Source: DASZQY01 sp035548515 (GTDB lineage: Bacteria > Pseudomonadota > Alphaproteobacteria > Rhizobiales > Kaistiaceae). From it: a stretch of DNA of 64,000 nucleotides. Both the position numbers and the translations under genes were made by a program. The notes under the pieces are model-generated. The model worked only from the letters and a program-made list of their open reading frames with translations, ran no database searches and was not told the DNA's origin. Of this stretch, positions 1-8,430 are shown piece after piece; within the stretch, counting starts at the first letter, position 1; each line of letters starts with the position of its first letter. The stretch covers positions 1-64,000 of the forward strand of contig DASZSW010000037.1 of NCBI GenBank assembly GCA_035548515.1, written 5' to 3'.

Positions 1-597
1 GAACTGGTCATAGCGGCGACCGAGATAATCCACCCCGGGTATGAGATGCCCGATCTCGCCCGCCGCATGGTTGAAGCCGCGGTAGATCTGGCCATCCAGG
101 ATGATCCCAGCCCCGATGCCCGTGCCGATGGTGATATAGACCAGGCTCTGGGCACCCTTCCCGATGCCAAACTCCCACTCCCCAAGCGCCGCCAGATTGA
201 CGTCGTTGTCGACCAGCACGCGCACCCCAAAGCGCTGCGATAAGATCTCCTGCAGCCTCAGGTCCCGCCACTCCAGGCTCGGCGCGTACACCACCACCCC
301 GTCCGGACGCACCGTGATCCCCGGAACGCCGATCCCGATCCCCCAGATCTCCGGCAACCCCTTCCCCGGCAGGCTCATCAGCTTCTCGATGAACGCCATG
401 AGTTCGCCCAGCGCGTCGCCGTTACGCTCGCGACGGTGCTCGGCGTAAACCTCGTAAAGTATGTCACCGGCAAGGTTGGTGATCGTGCCGTAGCTCTTCG
501 ATCCACCTAGATCAACGCCGATGATCCCGTACTGCTGACCGTTGATGATCAGTTCCTCCGCAGGCCCCGCTGCCGGCGACGAAACTAGCACCATCAT
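1..597 (-). CDS. ROK-family sugar kinase, 3' end beyond window edge
   Basis: The 199 visible codons are the N-terminal part of a ROK protein (family members phosphorylate glucose, N-acetylglucosamine or related sugars). The phosphate-binding loop DLGGSK lies at residues 29-34, the catalytic DND at 130-132, and the GTGIGAG/HAAGEIGH stretch at about 158-184. The zinc-binding CxCGxxGC segment of ROK proteins would lie past the window edge and cannot be checked. There is no N-terminal helix-turn-helix, so a kinase is more likely than a ROK repressor. It is the last visible gene of the leftward transporter/sulfatase unit. The start is ATG 597 (a second ATG follows directly). No good ribosome site sits next to it; the preceding 25 bases are AT-rich. 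Confidence 0.88.
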   Translation of the reverse strand, partial: MMVLVSSPAAGPAEELIINGQQYGIIGVDLGGSKSYGTITNLAGDILYEVYAEHRRERNGDALGELMAFIEKLMSLPGKGLPEIWGIGIGVPGITVRPDGVVVYAPSLEWRDLRLQEILSQRFGVRVLVDNDVNLAALGEWEFGIGKGAQSLVYITIGTGIGAGIILDGQIYRGFNHAAGEIGHLIPGVDYLGRRYDQF

Positions 598-640
598 TTA
601 ATTAAGCAAGTTTCTTATATAAATTCTTCCTCTCTAGTTC
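598..640 (-). promoter_or_regulatory. AT-rich leader, possible separate promoter for the ROK gene
   Basis: The bases just upstream of the ROK start are strikingly AT-rich for this genome. On the minus strand a TTTATATAAG block (614-623) resembles a -10 box, and TTAATTAA directly precedes the ATG. A purine-rich GAGAGGAAG lies about 27 nt upstream of the start, too far for an ordinary Shine-Dalgarno. I cannot find a convincing -35. The rest of 598-829 holds no gene I can support. Confidence 0.25.
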
Positions 641-829
641 ATTGGCGTTTTCGGGATCCCGCGATGTGCGCCCATGAACGATTGGCTGCTGCTCGTGGCC
701 GAGGGAACCGCAGGCGGTGGGGCACTTGCTGCTGAGTGCGGTGCCGCCCCTCCGACGCGCACAACGTCGCGTTCCGGTCGACGGCAAGCGTCTGACAGCT
801 CGCCAATCCGCCACGGCATTTGCGCGGGG

Positions 830-2122
830 TTAGAAAAATGTGCGGACAGCGTCCGTTACGTTCCAGTCGTCATCCACCAGCGGGACGACCTTCCATTTGT
901 CGAACGTGGTGCACGGATGCGAGATGCCGAAGCAGAGGACGTCGCCGACTGCCAGATCGTTGTGGTCGGCTAACGCAAGGTGGCAGTGCTGATCGTTCAG
1001 GCCGACCGTTGTCGTCCCGTGTATTGGCACGGGGCCGACGCCGCTTCCCGGCCGATATCGCGCCACCGGCTGCGGCAGTGCCACGTCGAATGAGACATCG
1101 CGCTTGCCCAGCGTCGCTATCGCTTTTTTCGGTTCCGGCCGCGATTGTACATAGGCCCACACGAACAATGCGGGAGCGAGACCTGGTCCCAGCGCGTCGA
1201 TCTCCGGCCGACGCTTGCGCAGTTCGGCGAAGCCCTCGCCGTACTGCCCGGAGTCGTGTGTCAGATAGCAGCCGCTGCGCGTAACGACGCGCGTGGTTCG
1301 TTTCAGGCCCGCGGCTGCAAGGCGCTCGACTGCGAGGTCGTAGCACATCGAGCCGCCGGCGCTGAGTATCAGCTCACCATCGGCAAAAAGATGCGCGTCC
1401 TCGAGCGTACGGGCGATCGCCACAAGAAAATCGAGAAACACCTCGACAGCGGCGACCGTACCGCCGGGGGTGCTCGCAGTTACGATCCCCTCGAAGCCCT
1501 CGACGCCCGACAGCGCCAACCTCGGACCCGCGGCGTTGACCGCCCTTGCCACGGCAAGGGCTTCCGCGACGGAACGACATCCGGTGCGCCCGCCCGCGAC
1601 GCCGCCCTCGACAAGGCAATGCAAGACGTTGGTGCCACTGTCCGCGCGTGCTGCGGCGGCAAGCTGGCTCACTCCCGCCACGGAATCGACGAGGCAATAC
1701 ACGGCAAGATCGACGTGGTCGCGAAGCGCGGCGAACAGGGCGCGGATCTCGGCTGCGCCGACCACCTGGTTGGCGATGATGATGCGTCGGCATCCGGCCG
1801 CGACGGCAACGGCCATCTGCTGGACGTTGGCAACTGTGATGGCCCAGGCACCGTCTGCCAGCTGGCGCGCAAAGAGCTGCGGGCTCATCGTCGTCTTGCC
1901 GTGCGGCGCGATGCTGGCGCCGGATTGCGCAAGGAAACGGCGCATCCAATCGCTATTGTGGTCGATCACGGATTGCTTGAGGACGGCGACAGGCAGTGGC
2001 AGGTCGCCACGCAGGACGTTCCAGCCCTTGCTTCCGATGTCGCGGAGCATGAACGGCGGGCCGTCCGGAATACCCTTGGTTCGCCCGTCGACCAGCGAAG
2101 CGGCGATCTCGTCGAGATTCAT
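830..2122 (-). CDS. PLP-dependent D-amino-acid lyase-like protein (D-threonine aldolase / D-serine dehydratase-like fold)
   Basis: A 430-residue protein with an alanine-racemase-like PLP barrel. The PLP lysine is in APHGKTTMSP near residue 75, followed by an ANVQQM and ANQVVG barrel pattern. The C-terminal segment ISHPCTTFDKW matches the zinc-binding His/Cys site of the D-serine dehydratase-like domain. Known relatives act on D-threonine, D-serine or 3-hydroxyaspartate; the substrate here is not predictable. I chose ATG 2122 because family homology begins at MNLDEIAASL; an in-frame ATG at 2197 would add 25 low-complexity residues. It sits between the aldose-epimerase-like gene and the ROK kinase, an odd place for an amino-acid enzyme. 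It may act on an amino-sugar or hydroxy-amino product. Confidence 0.82.
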   Translation of the reverse strand: MNLDEIAASLVDGRTKGIPDGPPFMLRDIGSKGWNVLRGDLPLPVAVLKQSVIDHNSDWMRRFLAQSGASIAPHGKTTMSPQLFARQLADGAWAITVANVQQMAVAVAAGCRRIIIANQVVGAAEIRALFAALRDHVDLAVYCLVDSVAGVSQLAAAARADSGTNVLHCLVEGGVAGGRTGCRSVAEALAVARAVNAAGPRLALSGVEGFEGIVTASTPGGTVAAVEVFLDFLVAIARTLEDAHLFADGELILSAGGSMCYDLAVERLAAAGLKRTTRVVTRSGCYLTHDSGQYGEGFAELRKRRPEIDALGPGLAPALFVWAYVQSRPEPKKAIATLGKRDVSFDVALPQPVARYRPGSGVGPVPIHGTTTVGLNDQHCHLALADHNDLAVGDVLCFGISHPCTTFDKWKVVPLVDDDWNVTDAVRTFF

Positions 2123-2224
2123 GCCGGCAATGTACTCCGAGGCCGGAGAAGCGAGAAACGCGACAACATTGGCGCTGCAACGCAGCCCGAAGACCATCGA
2201 ATGGCGAAGGGAAATCCTCGGCGC

Positions 2225-3106
2225 TCAGGCAACTTGATCGCCATGCGGGGACATATTGCGCCAGCTTACGCGCATCGTTGCCTGCATGGTTTCGCCGGGA
2301 GCGAGCCGCTTCAGTCCGGCGCCGTGGTGTGCATCGACTGGATGCGAGACCGGCTCAAAACAGAAGAAGCTGTCTTCCTCCGAAGGAGAGTAGAGGACAT
2401 AGACACGAAGCTCCAACGAGGCATCGATGGATATGACGATTCCGTCGTCTTGCTGAATGATTTCAGCTTTCCCGTTCCAGCCGTCGAAGCCATTGTTTAC
2501 AGGACCCCGCGGTAGCCGGGCTTGTGCGGAGAAATTCCAATCGGAGCGGCTTGCCAGGTGCTCAACGCCCGTCGGCAAATTGCGTTCGTCCACTATCCAG
2601 ACCCGCTCCGCCGGCGCCCTGAGCTGCGTGCCGGCTGTTCGTAAGAACCAGGGATGAAATCCAAGGCCGTAAGGCAAGGCAAAGGCAGCGCGGTTCTCGA
2701 CGTGCAGCGACGCGACGAGCGCTCCGTTGTCGAGCGCGTAGACCACGCGAGCGGAATAGCGGTAGGGACCGATGGAACCATCGTCGAGCGCAAGCTCCGC
2801 GCGCGTCGCTGTCGTGCTCACAACACGCCAGCGCTTCTGAAAACCATCGCCATGCGATGGGAACGGCACGCCGGGAACATTCGGTTCGACGGGATGGAAC
2901 CGTCCTTCAAACTCGAACCCGCCCCCCGACATTCGATTCGACCATGGAACCAGCAACTGGCAGCCATGGCTGACTTCGGACGTGCCCGGCTTGAAAATCG
3001 GCACGGATGCACCCGCGATGAATGCGTCGTAGCGGGTTATCTGGGCACCCTGCCCCGGGCTTATTTCCAAACGCGCGTGGGCGTCCTCGATCCGGATCAA
3101 TTCCAT
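2225..3106 (-). CDS. aldose 1-epimerase-like protein (galactose mutarotase superfamily)
   Basis: A 293-residue beta-sandwich protein of the galactose-mutarotase superfamily. The catalytic region is seen as FHPWF with the preceding PYGLG, and a conserved N-terminal EISPGQGAQITRY pattern is present. Such proteins interconvert sugar anomers, or in some families act as sugar-6-phosphate epimerases. It is co-directional with the sulfatase upstream (46 nt gap) and the PLP protein downstream, so probably one transcript. It implies that a free reducing sugar is an intermediate of the island's pathway. Substrate not determined. Confidence 0.85.
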   Translation of the reverse strand: MELIRIEDAHARLEISPGQGAQITRYDAFIAGASVPIFKPGTSEVSHGCQLLVPWSNRMSGGGFEFEGRFHPVEPNVPGVPFPSHGDGFQKRWRVVSTTATRAELALDDGSIGPYRYSARVVYALDNGALVASLHVENRAAFALPYGLGFHPWFLRTAGTQLRAPAERVWIVDERNLPTGVEHLASRSDWNFSAQARLPRGPVNNGFDGWNGKAEIIQQDDGIVISIDASLELRVYVLYSPSEEDSFFCFEPVSHPVDAHHGAGLKRLAPGETMQATMRVSWRNMSPHGDQVA

Positions 3107-3152
3107 TGGACCGTAGGATCCTGCGACGTTTCAGCGGGCGCGCGCTCAGCGC

Positions 3153-4610
3153 TCAATCAAGTCGATCGCAGAGCCGGTTCAGCATCTGGGCTTTGATTGC
3201 CTGGTGTGCAGGATCATCCCAAAGATTGTAGCTCTCCAGCGGATCATTCTGGTGATCGTACAGTTCGCCCTCGTCGTGGTCGCGCATCGAGATCAGCGCG
3301 TAGCGATCGTTGCGGAGCAGCGATAGCTTCCAGTTGAACCGCTGCATCATTCCGGCTGCATTGTAATATTCGCTGTAGATGTCCTCGCGGTGATGATCCG
3401 GGTCGACCTTGCCGGTGAGCAGCGGCCAGAGCGATTTGCCCTGAACGTTAGCCGGGATCGCAATACCTGCTGCGTCGAGAACGGTGGGCACCAAATCGAC
3501 GGCTTCCACCAAGGCGCGGCTGCGCAGTCCCCTCTGGACGCCGGCGCCGTGGATGACCAGCGGGACGTGCACGGCCGGGTCGGAGAGGAATGGGCCCTTG
3601 AGATAGACGCCGTGGTCGCCCAGCATTTCGCCATGGTCGGCCATGAACAGCATCAAGGTGTTGTCGGCTTGTCCAAGGTCGGCGATCGCCTGCATCATGC
3701 GTCCGACTTGCACGTCGATGAGGTCGATCATCGCCCAGTAGGCGGCGCGGATCAGTCGGTGGTCGCGATCCGTCATATCGGAGTAAGCGAATTTGCCCGG
3801 CGCGCCATAGGCGCCGCGGTGGCAAGTCTCATAGGGCGCAGGCTTCTCGTTGAGTTCGCCGGGCCGATAGTTCGGCAAGGGAAGCTCATCGAGATGATCG
3901 AGGTAGCGCTTCAGATATTCGGCGGGCGGGTCGAAGGGGTGATGGGGATCGTACGGATTCACCGCGAGCAGCCACGGTTGGTCTTTCGGCTGCTCCTGGA
4001 TGAAGTCGACGCCGCGATCTACGCACCAGGTAGTCTGGTGGCTTTCCGGCTGCATGCCGACCTCCACCCAAGGCGAGCTTTCATGGGGCCCTGGCTGGTA
4101 GGAGAGGCCCCGCTTCGCCAGCCAGCCGGTGTACTGGTTGGTCGATTCCGTCTCGGCGCGGTATTTGGCGTCCATGGCGCCAAGCACGTCGCCTGGCCAG
4201 TGCGGGCCAGGCGCTTCCGACTCGTAGAACTCGCTGAGGCCGTCGTCGATGCGGCGCTCCAGGCCGGTTTCCGGATCGACACCCGACACGTGCAGCTTGC
4301 CTGAGAGTCCGCAGACATAGCCGGCGTCCGCCAGAATGCGCGTGATCAGCCTTTCGCCCGTCGGGATGCTGTCGGCGTTGCTGCGGGCGTGGGTCGTGCG
4401 CGGATAGCGTCCCGTATTAAAGCTGACGCGGCTCGGCAGGCAGACCGACGACTGGGTGTAAAAGCGCTCGAATGCAGCGCCTGTGCTGGCCAGCCGATCG
4501 AGGTTGGGTGTCCGCACAAACGGATTTCCGAAGCAGCCCAGCGTGTCCCAACGCTGCTGGTCCGTGCAGAACCAAACGATATTCGGTGGTCTCCGTGCCG
4601 TGCTGCTCAT
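3153..4610 (-). CDS. sulfatase (formylglycine-dependent)
   Basis: A 485-residue alkaline-phosphatase-superfamily sulfatase. The N-terminal metal site is at FCTDQQRWDTLG (D17, Q18). The formylglycine signature CLPSR starts at Cys57 (C57-x-P59-S60-R61) followed by TGRYP, the classical type I pattern. The second metal site is in MADHGEMLGDHG near residue 330. There is no signal peptide, so it looks cytoplasmic, fitting desulfation after import by the adjacent ABC system. Activation needs a formylglycine-generating enzyme, which is not in this window. A phosphonate monoester hydrolase activity cannot be excluded, since these share the fold. The start ATG 4610 has AAGGG about five bases upstream. 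Confidence 0.9.
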   Translation of the reverse strand: MSSTARRPPNIVWFCTDQQRWDTLGCFGNPFVRTPNLDRLASTGAAFERFYTQSSVCLPSRVSFNTGRYPRTTHARSNADSIPTGERLITRILADAGYVCGLSGKLHVSGVDPETGLERRIDDGLSEFYESEAPGPHWPGDVLGAMDAKYRAETESTNQYTGWLAKRGLSYQPGPHESSPWVEVGMQPESHQTTWCVDRGVDFIQEQPKDQPWLLAVNPYDPHHPFDPPAEYLKRYLDHLDELPLPNYRPGELNEKPAPYETCHRGAYGAPGKFAYSDMTDRDHRLIRAAYWAMIDLIDVQVGRMMQAIADLGQADNTLMLFMADHGEMLGDHGVYLKGPFLSDPAVHVPLVIHGAGVQRGLRSRALVEAVDLVPTVLDAAGIAIPANVQGKSLWPLLTGKVDPDHHREDIYSEYYNAAGMMQRFNWKLSLLRNDRYALISMRDHDEGELYDHQNDPLESYNLWDDPAHQAIKAQMLNRLCDRLD

Positions 4611-4642
4611 CTGCCCTTACCGATCCGCGTACTGGCCCGTGC

Positions 4643-5434
4643 CTAAGACATGTGATGCCGGCGGCGGGGCCGCGTCTGGCCGCCCGGCTCTGGAATGATC
4701 GCACTCATGCCGCCATCGACGACGAGCGACGCGCCCGTCACGTAGCTGGACATATCGGAGGCGAGAAAAAGCGCCGCCTTGGCTATCTCGTCCGGCGTGG
4801 CATAGCGCTCGAGCGGGATCCGGCTGAGGCTCTCTTCTTCCGCCTTGTCCGAAGCGCGCGGGCTCATGTTGGTCGAGACGCCGCCCGGGAGGACCGCGTT
4901 CACCCTGATCGCCGGCGCGTAATCCGCGGCAAGCGATCGGACGAGCGCGACCACGCCGCCCTTCGCTGCCTGATAGGCGACGTTGCGGGTCGAACCGCGG
5001 ATCGACTGCAGCGACCCGGTCACCACGATATTGCCGCCGCCTTGCGATTGCATGATCGGCACGGCGTAATGCGCGAGCATCCATGTTGCCTTGAGACAGA
5101 CCGCCAGCGTGCGATCCCACTCGGCCTCAGTGATTTCCGTGGCATTGCCCATCGAGTAAGCCGCCGCGTTGCTGCATACGACATCCAGCCGGCCGAACTG
5201 CTTGATCGTCGCCTCGATCAGGGCGCGCACCTCGTCCATGCGACCCACGTCCACGCGGTAAAACATCGCCTCGCCCCCGGCGGTCCGAACGGCCTCTGCG
5301 ACCGCCTCGCCCTGCTGCGCGTTGACGTCAGCGACAACGACGCGGGCCCCTTCCCTGGCGAACAGTTCGACGATCGCGCGGCCGATGCCTTCGGCGGCAC
5401 CGGTCACGACCGCCACCTTGTTATGCAGCAGCAT
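4643..5434 (-). CDS. short-chain dehydrogenase/reductase (SDR)
   Basis: A 263-residue classical SDR. The nucleotide-binding TGAAEGIGRA is at residues 11-20, a conserved CSNAAAY replaces NNAG, the catalytic serine is in VTGSLQS, and the YQAAK active-site motif is near residue 154. The acidic residue in VVADVN after beta2 suggests an NAD preference. It overlaps the end of the upstream ABC ATPase gene by 14 nt, so translation is probably coupled. In this setting it likely oxidises the imported sugar or cyclitol hydroxyl; it could stand in for a missing inositol dehydrogenase, which is inference only. Confidence 0.88.
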   Translation of the reverse strand: MLLHNKVAVVTGAAEGIGRAIVELFAREGARVVVADVNAQQGEAVAEAVRTAGGEAMFYRVDVGRMDEVRALIEATIKQFGRLDVVCSNAAAYSMGNATEITEAEWDRTLAVCLKATWMLAHYAVPIMQSQGGGNIVVTGSLQSIRGSTRNVAYQAAKGGVVALVRSLAADYAPAIRVNAVLPGGVSTNMSPRASDKAEEESLSRIPLERYATPDEIAKAALFLASDMSSYVTGASLVVDGGMSAIIPEPGGQTRPRRRHHMS

Positions 5435-6467
5435 CGCTCTTTGCCCCGTCAGCCTCGTCCAGCCTTCCGAATGCGGCCATCAGACCATCGGGCCCGCTGA
5501 CCGGCGCCTGGTCGTACAAATAGCAGGCGGCCAACCGCGACGGCTCGGTGCGATACAACGGCGGCGCATGCTCGATACATCGCGGCATCGTGTTCGGACA
5601 GCGGTTGGCGAACTTGCACGCGTCCGGGCCGGCGGCCATCGGATGCGCCCGCGAGGGTTCGGGTGTCCAGTGACGCTCAGGATCGGCCCATGGCACCGAA
5701 TTTATCAGGAGCTGCGTATACGGATGCTGGGGTTCCGGCACCACGCGGTTCACGTCGCCGGCTTCTACGACCGAACCGGAGTAGAGCACGATGATGTTCC
5801 GGCTGATCTGATAGGCGGTGGCGAGATCGTGGGTGATGTAGATGATCGAGATGCCAAGCTCGTCTTTGAGCTGCTGAAGGTTGCCAAGCACGGTGGCGCG
5901 CAGCGAAACGTCGATCATCGAAACCGGCTCGTCGGCGATGATCACTTTCGGCTTCAAGAGAAGCGCGCGGGCGACCATGATCCGCTGACGCTGACCGCCG
6001 CTCAGCTGATGCGGATAGCGGCCGAGAATTTCGTTCGGCCGCAGCCCGACCGCCGCCAGCGCATCCATCATGATGGCGCGCCGCTCCTGTTTGGAGCGGA
6101 TCGAGAGAAACTTGGCGATCGGCACCTCGAGGGCGTGATCGACCGTGTAGAACGGGTTGTAGACCTCGAAGGGATTCTGGAAGACGACCTGCACGTCGCG
6201 ACGGAAGGCGTGCCGGTTGCTGGCGCCAAGGCTGCGCAGGCTGTGGCCCTTGTACAGAACTTCACCGGTCGTGGGAGTTTCCAGACCCAGCAGGAGGCGC
6301 GCGAGCGTCGTCTTGCCGCTGCCGCTTTCGCCGACAACTGCGGTGATCGACGGATGGTCCGTATCGATCACCAGCGAAAAATCTTCCAGCGCGACGGGAC
6401 GCGGGCGCCCGATGCGGTGCTCGCCGTAAATCTTCGAAACGCGACGTGCTTCGAGCAGCGCGGTCAT
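5421..6467 (-). CDS. ABC transporter ATP-binding protein, OppF/DppF type
   Basis: A 348-residue ATPase of the oligopeptide/nickel/oligosaccharide import family. Walker A is GESGSGKTT (about 45-53), the signature is LSGGQRQR, Walker B is VIIADEP with the switch His in YITHD. The C-terminal oligopeptide-ABC extension carries the cysteine cluster CKFANRCPNTMPRC. The start is ATG 6467, overlapping the stop of the partner ATPase in an ATGA junction; the reading frame runs further upstream, but that part is out of frame with the partner gene. It pairs with the gene at 6464-7519 to energise the permeases at 7516-9431. Confidence 0.92.
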   Translation of the reverse strand: MTALLEARRVSKIYGEHRIGRPRPVALEDFSLVIDTDHPSITAVVGESGSGKTTLARLLLGLETPTTGEVLYKGHSLRSLGASNRHAFRRDVQVVFQNPFEVYNPFYTVDHALEVPIAKFLSIRSKQERRAIMMDALAAVGLRPNEILGRYPHQLSGGQRQRIMVARALLLKPKVIIADEPVSMIDVSLRATVLGNLQQLKDELGISIIYITHDLATAYQISRNIIVLYSGSVVEAGDVNRVVPEPQHPYTQLLINSVPWADPERHWTPEPSRAHPMAAGPDACKFANRCPNTMPRCIEHAPPLYRTEPSRLAACYLYDQAPVSGPDGLMAAFGRLDEADGAKSDAAA

Positions 6468-7519
6468 GCGTTTAGCCCAATTTTCTCGGGAGCCGCATCG
6501 GGGGACAGGGCGCCAGCGGCCGTCGCTGCACCTGCATTGGCCGGTGCGCCAGCGGCGATGTCTTCGGCGCGCCAGCAGGCGACCCGACGTTCCGCACGGA
6601 CCTCGCGAAGCGTTTGCCGCTCCGTGGTGCATGCCGCGAGCGCGTAGGAACAACGCGGATGAAAGAGACATCCCGACGGCAACTCCATCAAGGATGGCAT
6701 CGAGCCGTCGATGCTTCGCGGTATGGCCTTCACGGCCAGCGACGGCGTGTTCTCGATGAGCGCGCGCGCGTAGGGATGCAGCGGCTTCTGGAACATCGGC
6801 TTCATGGGGCTGAGTTCCATGAGCTGGCCGGCGTACATGATCCCAATGCGGTTCACGAACTGCGCCATCAGCCCCATGTCGTGACCGACCAGGATGACCG
6901 CCGCGCCGATTTCCTCCTGCGCCTTGCCCAGCGTTTCCATAACGCGACGCTGAACGACCACGTCCAGCGCGCTGGTCGGCTCGTCGGCAATGATAACCTT
7001 GGGCCGCAGGCTGATCGCAATGGCGATGCATACGCGTTGCTTCATGCCGCCGCTGAGCTGATGCGGATACATGCCGGCGACGGCGGGCTCGAGGCCGACG
7101 CCGGCGAGCAGCTCGTTCACGCGCGCTGTCTGAGCGCGCGAGGAAAGGCCGGTCTCGTGATCGCGCAGCCCATCCAATATCTGTTCGCGAATGAGCAGAA
7201 CCGGGTTGAGCGAGCTCATCGCGCCCTGCGGCACGAGCGCGATTTGCGCCAGCCGCACATGGCGCATCCCTTCTTCCGGCAGTGCCAGCAAGTCCTGCCC
7301 ATCGAGCACAACCTTGCCGCCAACTATATGTCCCGGCGGCTTGATCAGGCGAAGGAGGCTCAACGCGGCCGTCGTTTTGCCCGAACCGGATTCGCCGACC
7401 AACCCCAAACGTTCGCCGGGATAGAGGTCGAAGGAAAGCCCGTCGACAGCCTGCACCACGCCACGCGGCGTGCGGTATTGCACCCGGAGGTCGCGGACCT
7501 GAAGGATCGGCGCCGTCAC
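6464..7519 (-). CDS. ABC transporter ATP-binding protein, OppD/DppD type
   Basis: A 351-residue ATPase with Walker A GESGSGKTT, signature LSGGMKQR, Walker B VIIADEP and switch His in LVGHD. The C-terminal extension has CLFHPRCSYALAAC, typical of OppD/DppD. I place the start at GTG 7519: it has GAGGA seven bases upstream, opens at VTAPILQVRDL where family homology begins, and overlaps the permease stop in a GTGA junction. Longer in-frame starts run into the permease gene. It forms the ATPase heterodimer with the OppF-type protein. Confidence 0.92.
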   Translation of the reverse strand: MTAPILQVRDLRVQYRTPRGVVQAVDGLSFDLYPGERLGLVGESGSGKTTAALSLLRLIKPPGHIVGGKVVLDGQDLLALPEEGMRHVRLAQIALVPQGAMSSLNPVLLIREQILDGLRDHETGLSSRAQTARVNELLAGVGLEPAVAGMYPHQLSGGMKQRVCIAIAISLRPKVIIADEPTSALDVVVQRRVMETLGKAQEEIGAAVILVGHDMGLMAQFVNRIGIMYAGQLMELSPMKPMFQKPLHPYARALIENTPSLAVKAIPRSIDGSMPSLMELPSGCLFHPRCSYALAACTTERQTLREVRAERRVACWRAEDIAAGAPANAGAATAAGALSPDAAPEKIGLNA

Positions 7520-8430
7520 GACGTTGTCCTCAGCCTGGGGTCGGCTAGTTCGTCCAGGCCGACAGAGATCAAGAACAGCGCGATGAAGATCAGAATGATC
7601 AAGACGATCGGCGCGAGCCACCACCACCACAGACCCTGAATGATGCCTTGGTAGAGGATCACCCGGTAAATGATGGTGCCGAGGCTGGGATTGTCCGCCG
7701 GTCCGAGGCCCAATGCCTCCAGTCCGATGGAGGCGAGGATCGCGTGCGTGATGCTCGCCACGAAATTCGCGAAAATCAACGGCATCAGGTTGGGCAGGAG
7801 TTCCTTGAGAATGATCTCAAGGCCGCCCATTCCCGACATGCGGGCCACCTCGACATATGCCCTTTCCCGGAGCGAGAGGACCTGCGAGCGGATGATACGG
7901 GTTGGCCTTATCCACGCCGTCATGGAAACGACAAGCGCCATCTGCCACAGGGTAAGTCCGTGGAATGCGATAGCGATAATGACGAGAAGCAGGATTGTCG
8001 GGATCGACAACCCGATATCCACCACCAGCCGGATGACGGCATCGATGCGGCCGCCAAAATAGGCCCCGATGAACGCCAAGAGGGTCGCAACGACGACACC
8101 GATGAACCCCGCGCCCAGGCCGATAGACAACGTTCCCAAAAGCCCGAGCGCGTTCAGCGCGAGCAAGTTGCGGCCCTGCGTATCGGTCCCCAATGGATAC
8201 TGTAGAGACGGCGGAAGGCGGGGGCGCACCGAAAGCGGACGGTACTCGGTGAACGACGACACCTGCAGAGTCGCAAAGACAAAGAACAGGACAAGCAGCA
8301 GGATGAGGCCGATACCCCAGGCGAGGGCCGGATTGCGCCGCAGGTAGCCGAGCACCTCTTTCACCGCTGATCCCGACGCCTTTCTCGGCTCGTTTGTCGT
8401 GTTGGCGATTGTTGCGTCCGCCATTCTCAC
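7516..8430 (-). CDS. ABC transporter permease, OppC/DppC type
   Basis: A 304-residue inner-membrane permease with about six membrane segments, the first at residues 35-55 (LAWGIGLILLLVLFFVFATL). The EAA-loop pattern occurs as VEVARMSGMGGLEII. The N-terminal OppC-type cytoplasmic stretch and the DTQGRNLLALN motif after the first segment mark it as DppC-like. It overlaps both neighbours by 4 nt. Together with the DppB-type protein it forms the channel of the importer. Confidence 0.92.
   Translation of the reverse strand: MRMADATIANTTNEPRKASGSAVKEVLGYLRRNPALAWGIGLILLLVLFFVFATLQVSSFTEYRPLSVRPRLPPSLQYPLGTDTQGRNLLALNALGLLGTLSIGLGAGFIGVVVATLLAFIGAYFGGRIDAVIRLVVDIGLSIPTILLLVIIAIAFHGLTLWQMALVVSMTAWIRPTRIIRSQVLSLRERAYVEVARMSGMGGLEIILKELLPNLMPLIFANFVASITHAILASIGLEALGLGPADNPSLGTIIYRVILYQGIIQGLWWWWLAPIVLIILIFIALFLISVGLDELADPRLRTTS

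Noticed and set aside
1145..2515. 456-codon plus-strand open frame opposite the PLP protein and epimerase genes
   Set aside because: It crosses two real genes on the other strand, is rich in Arg/Gly/Asp without motifs, and is a GC-driven shadow frame.
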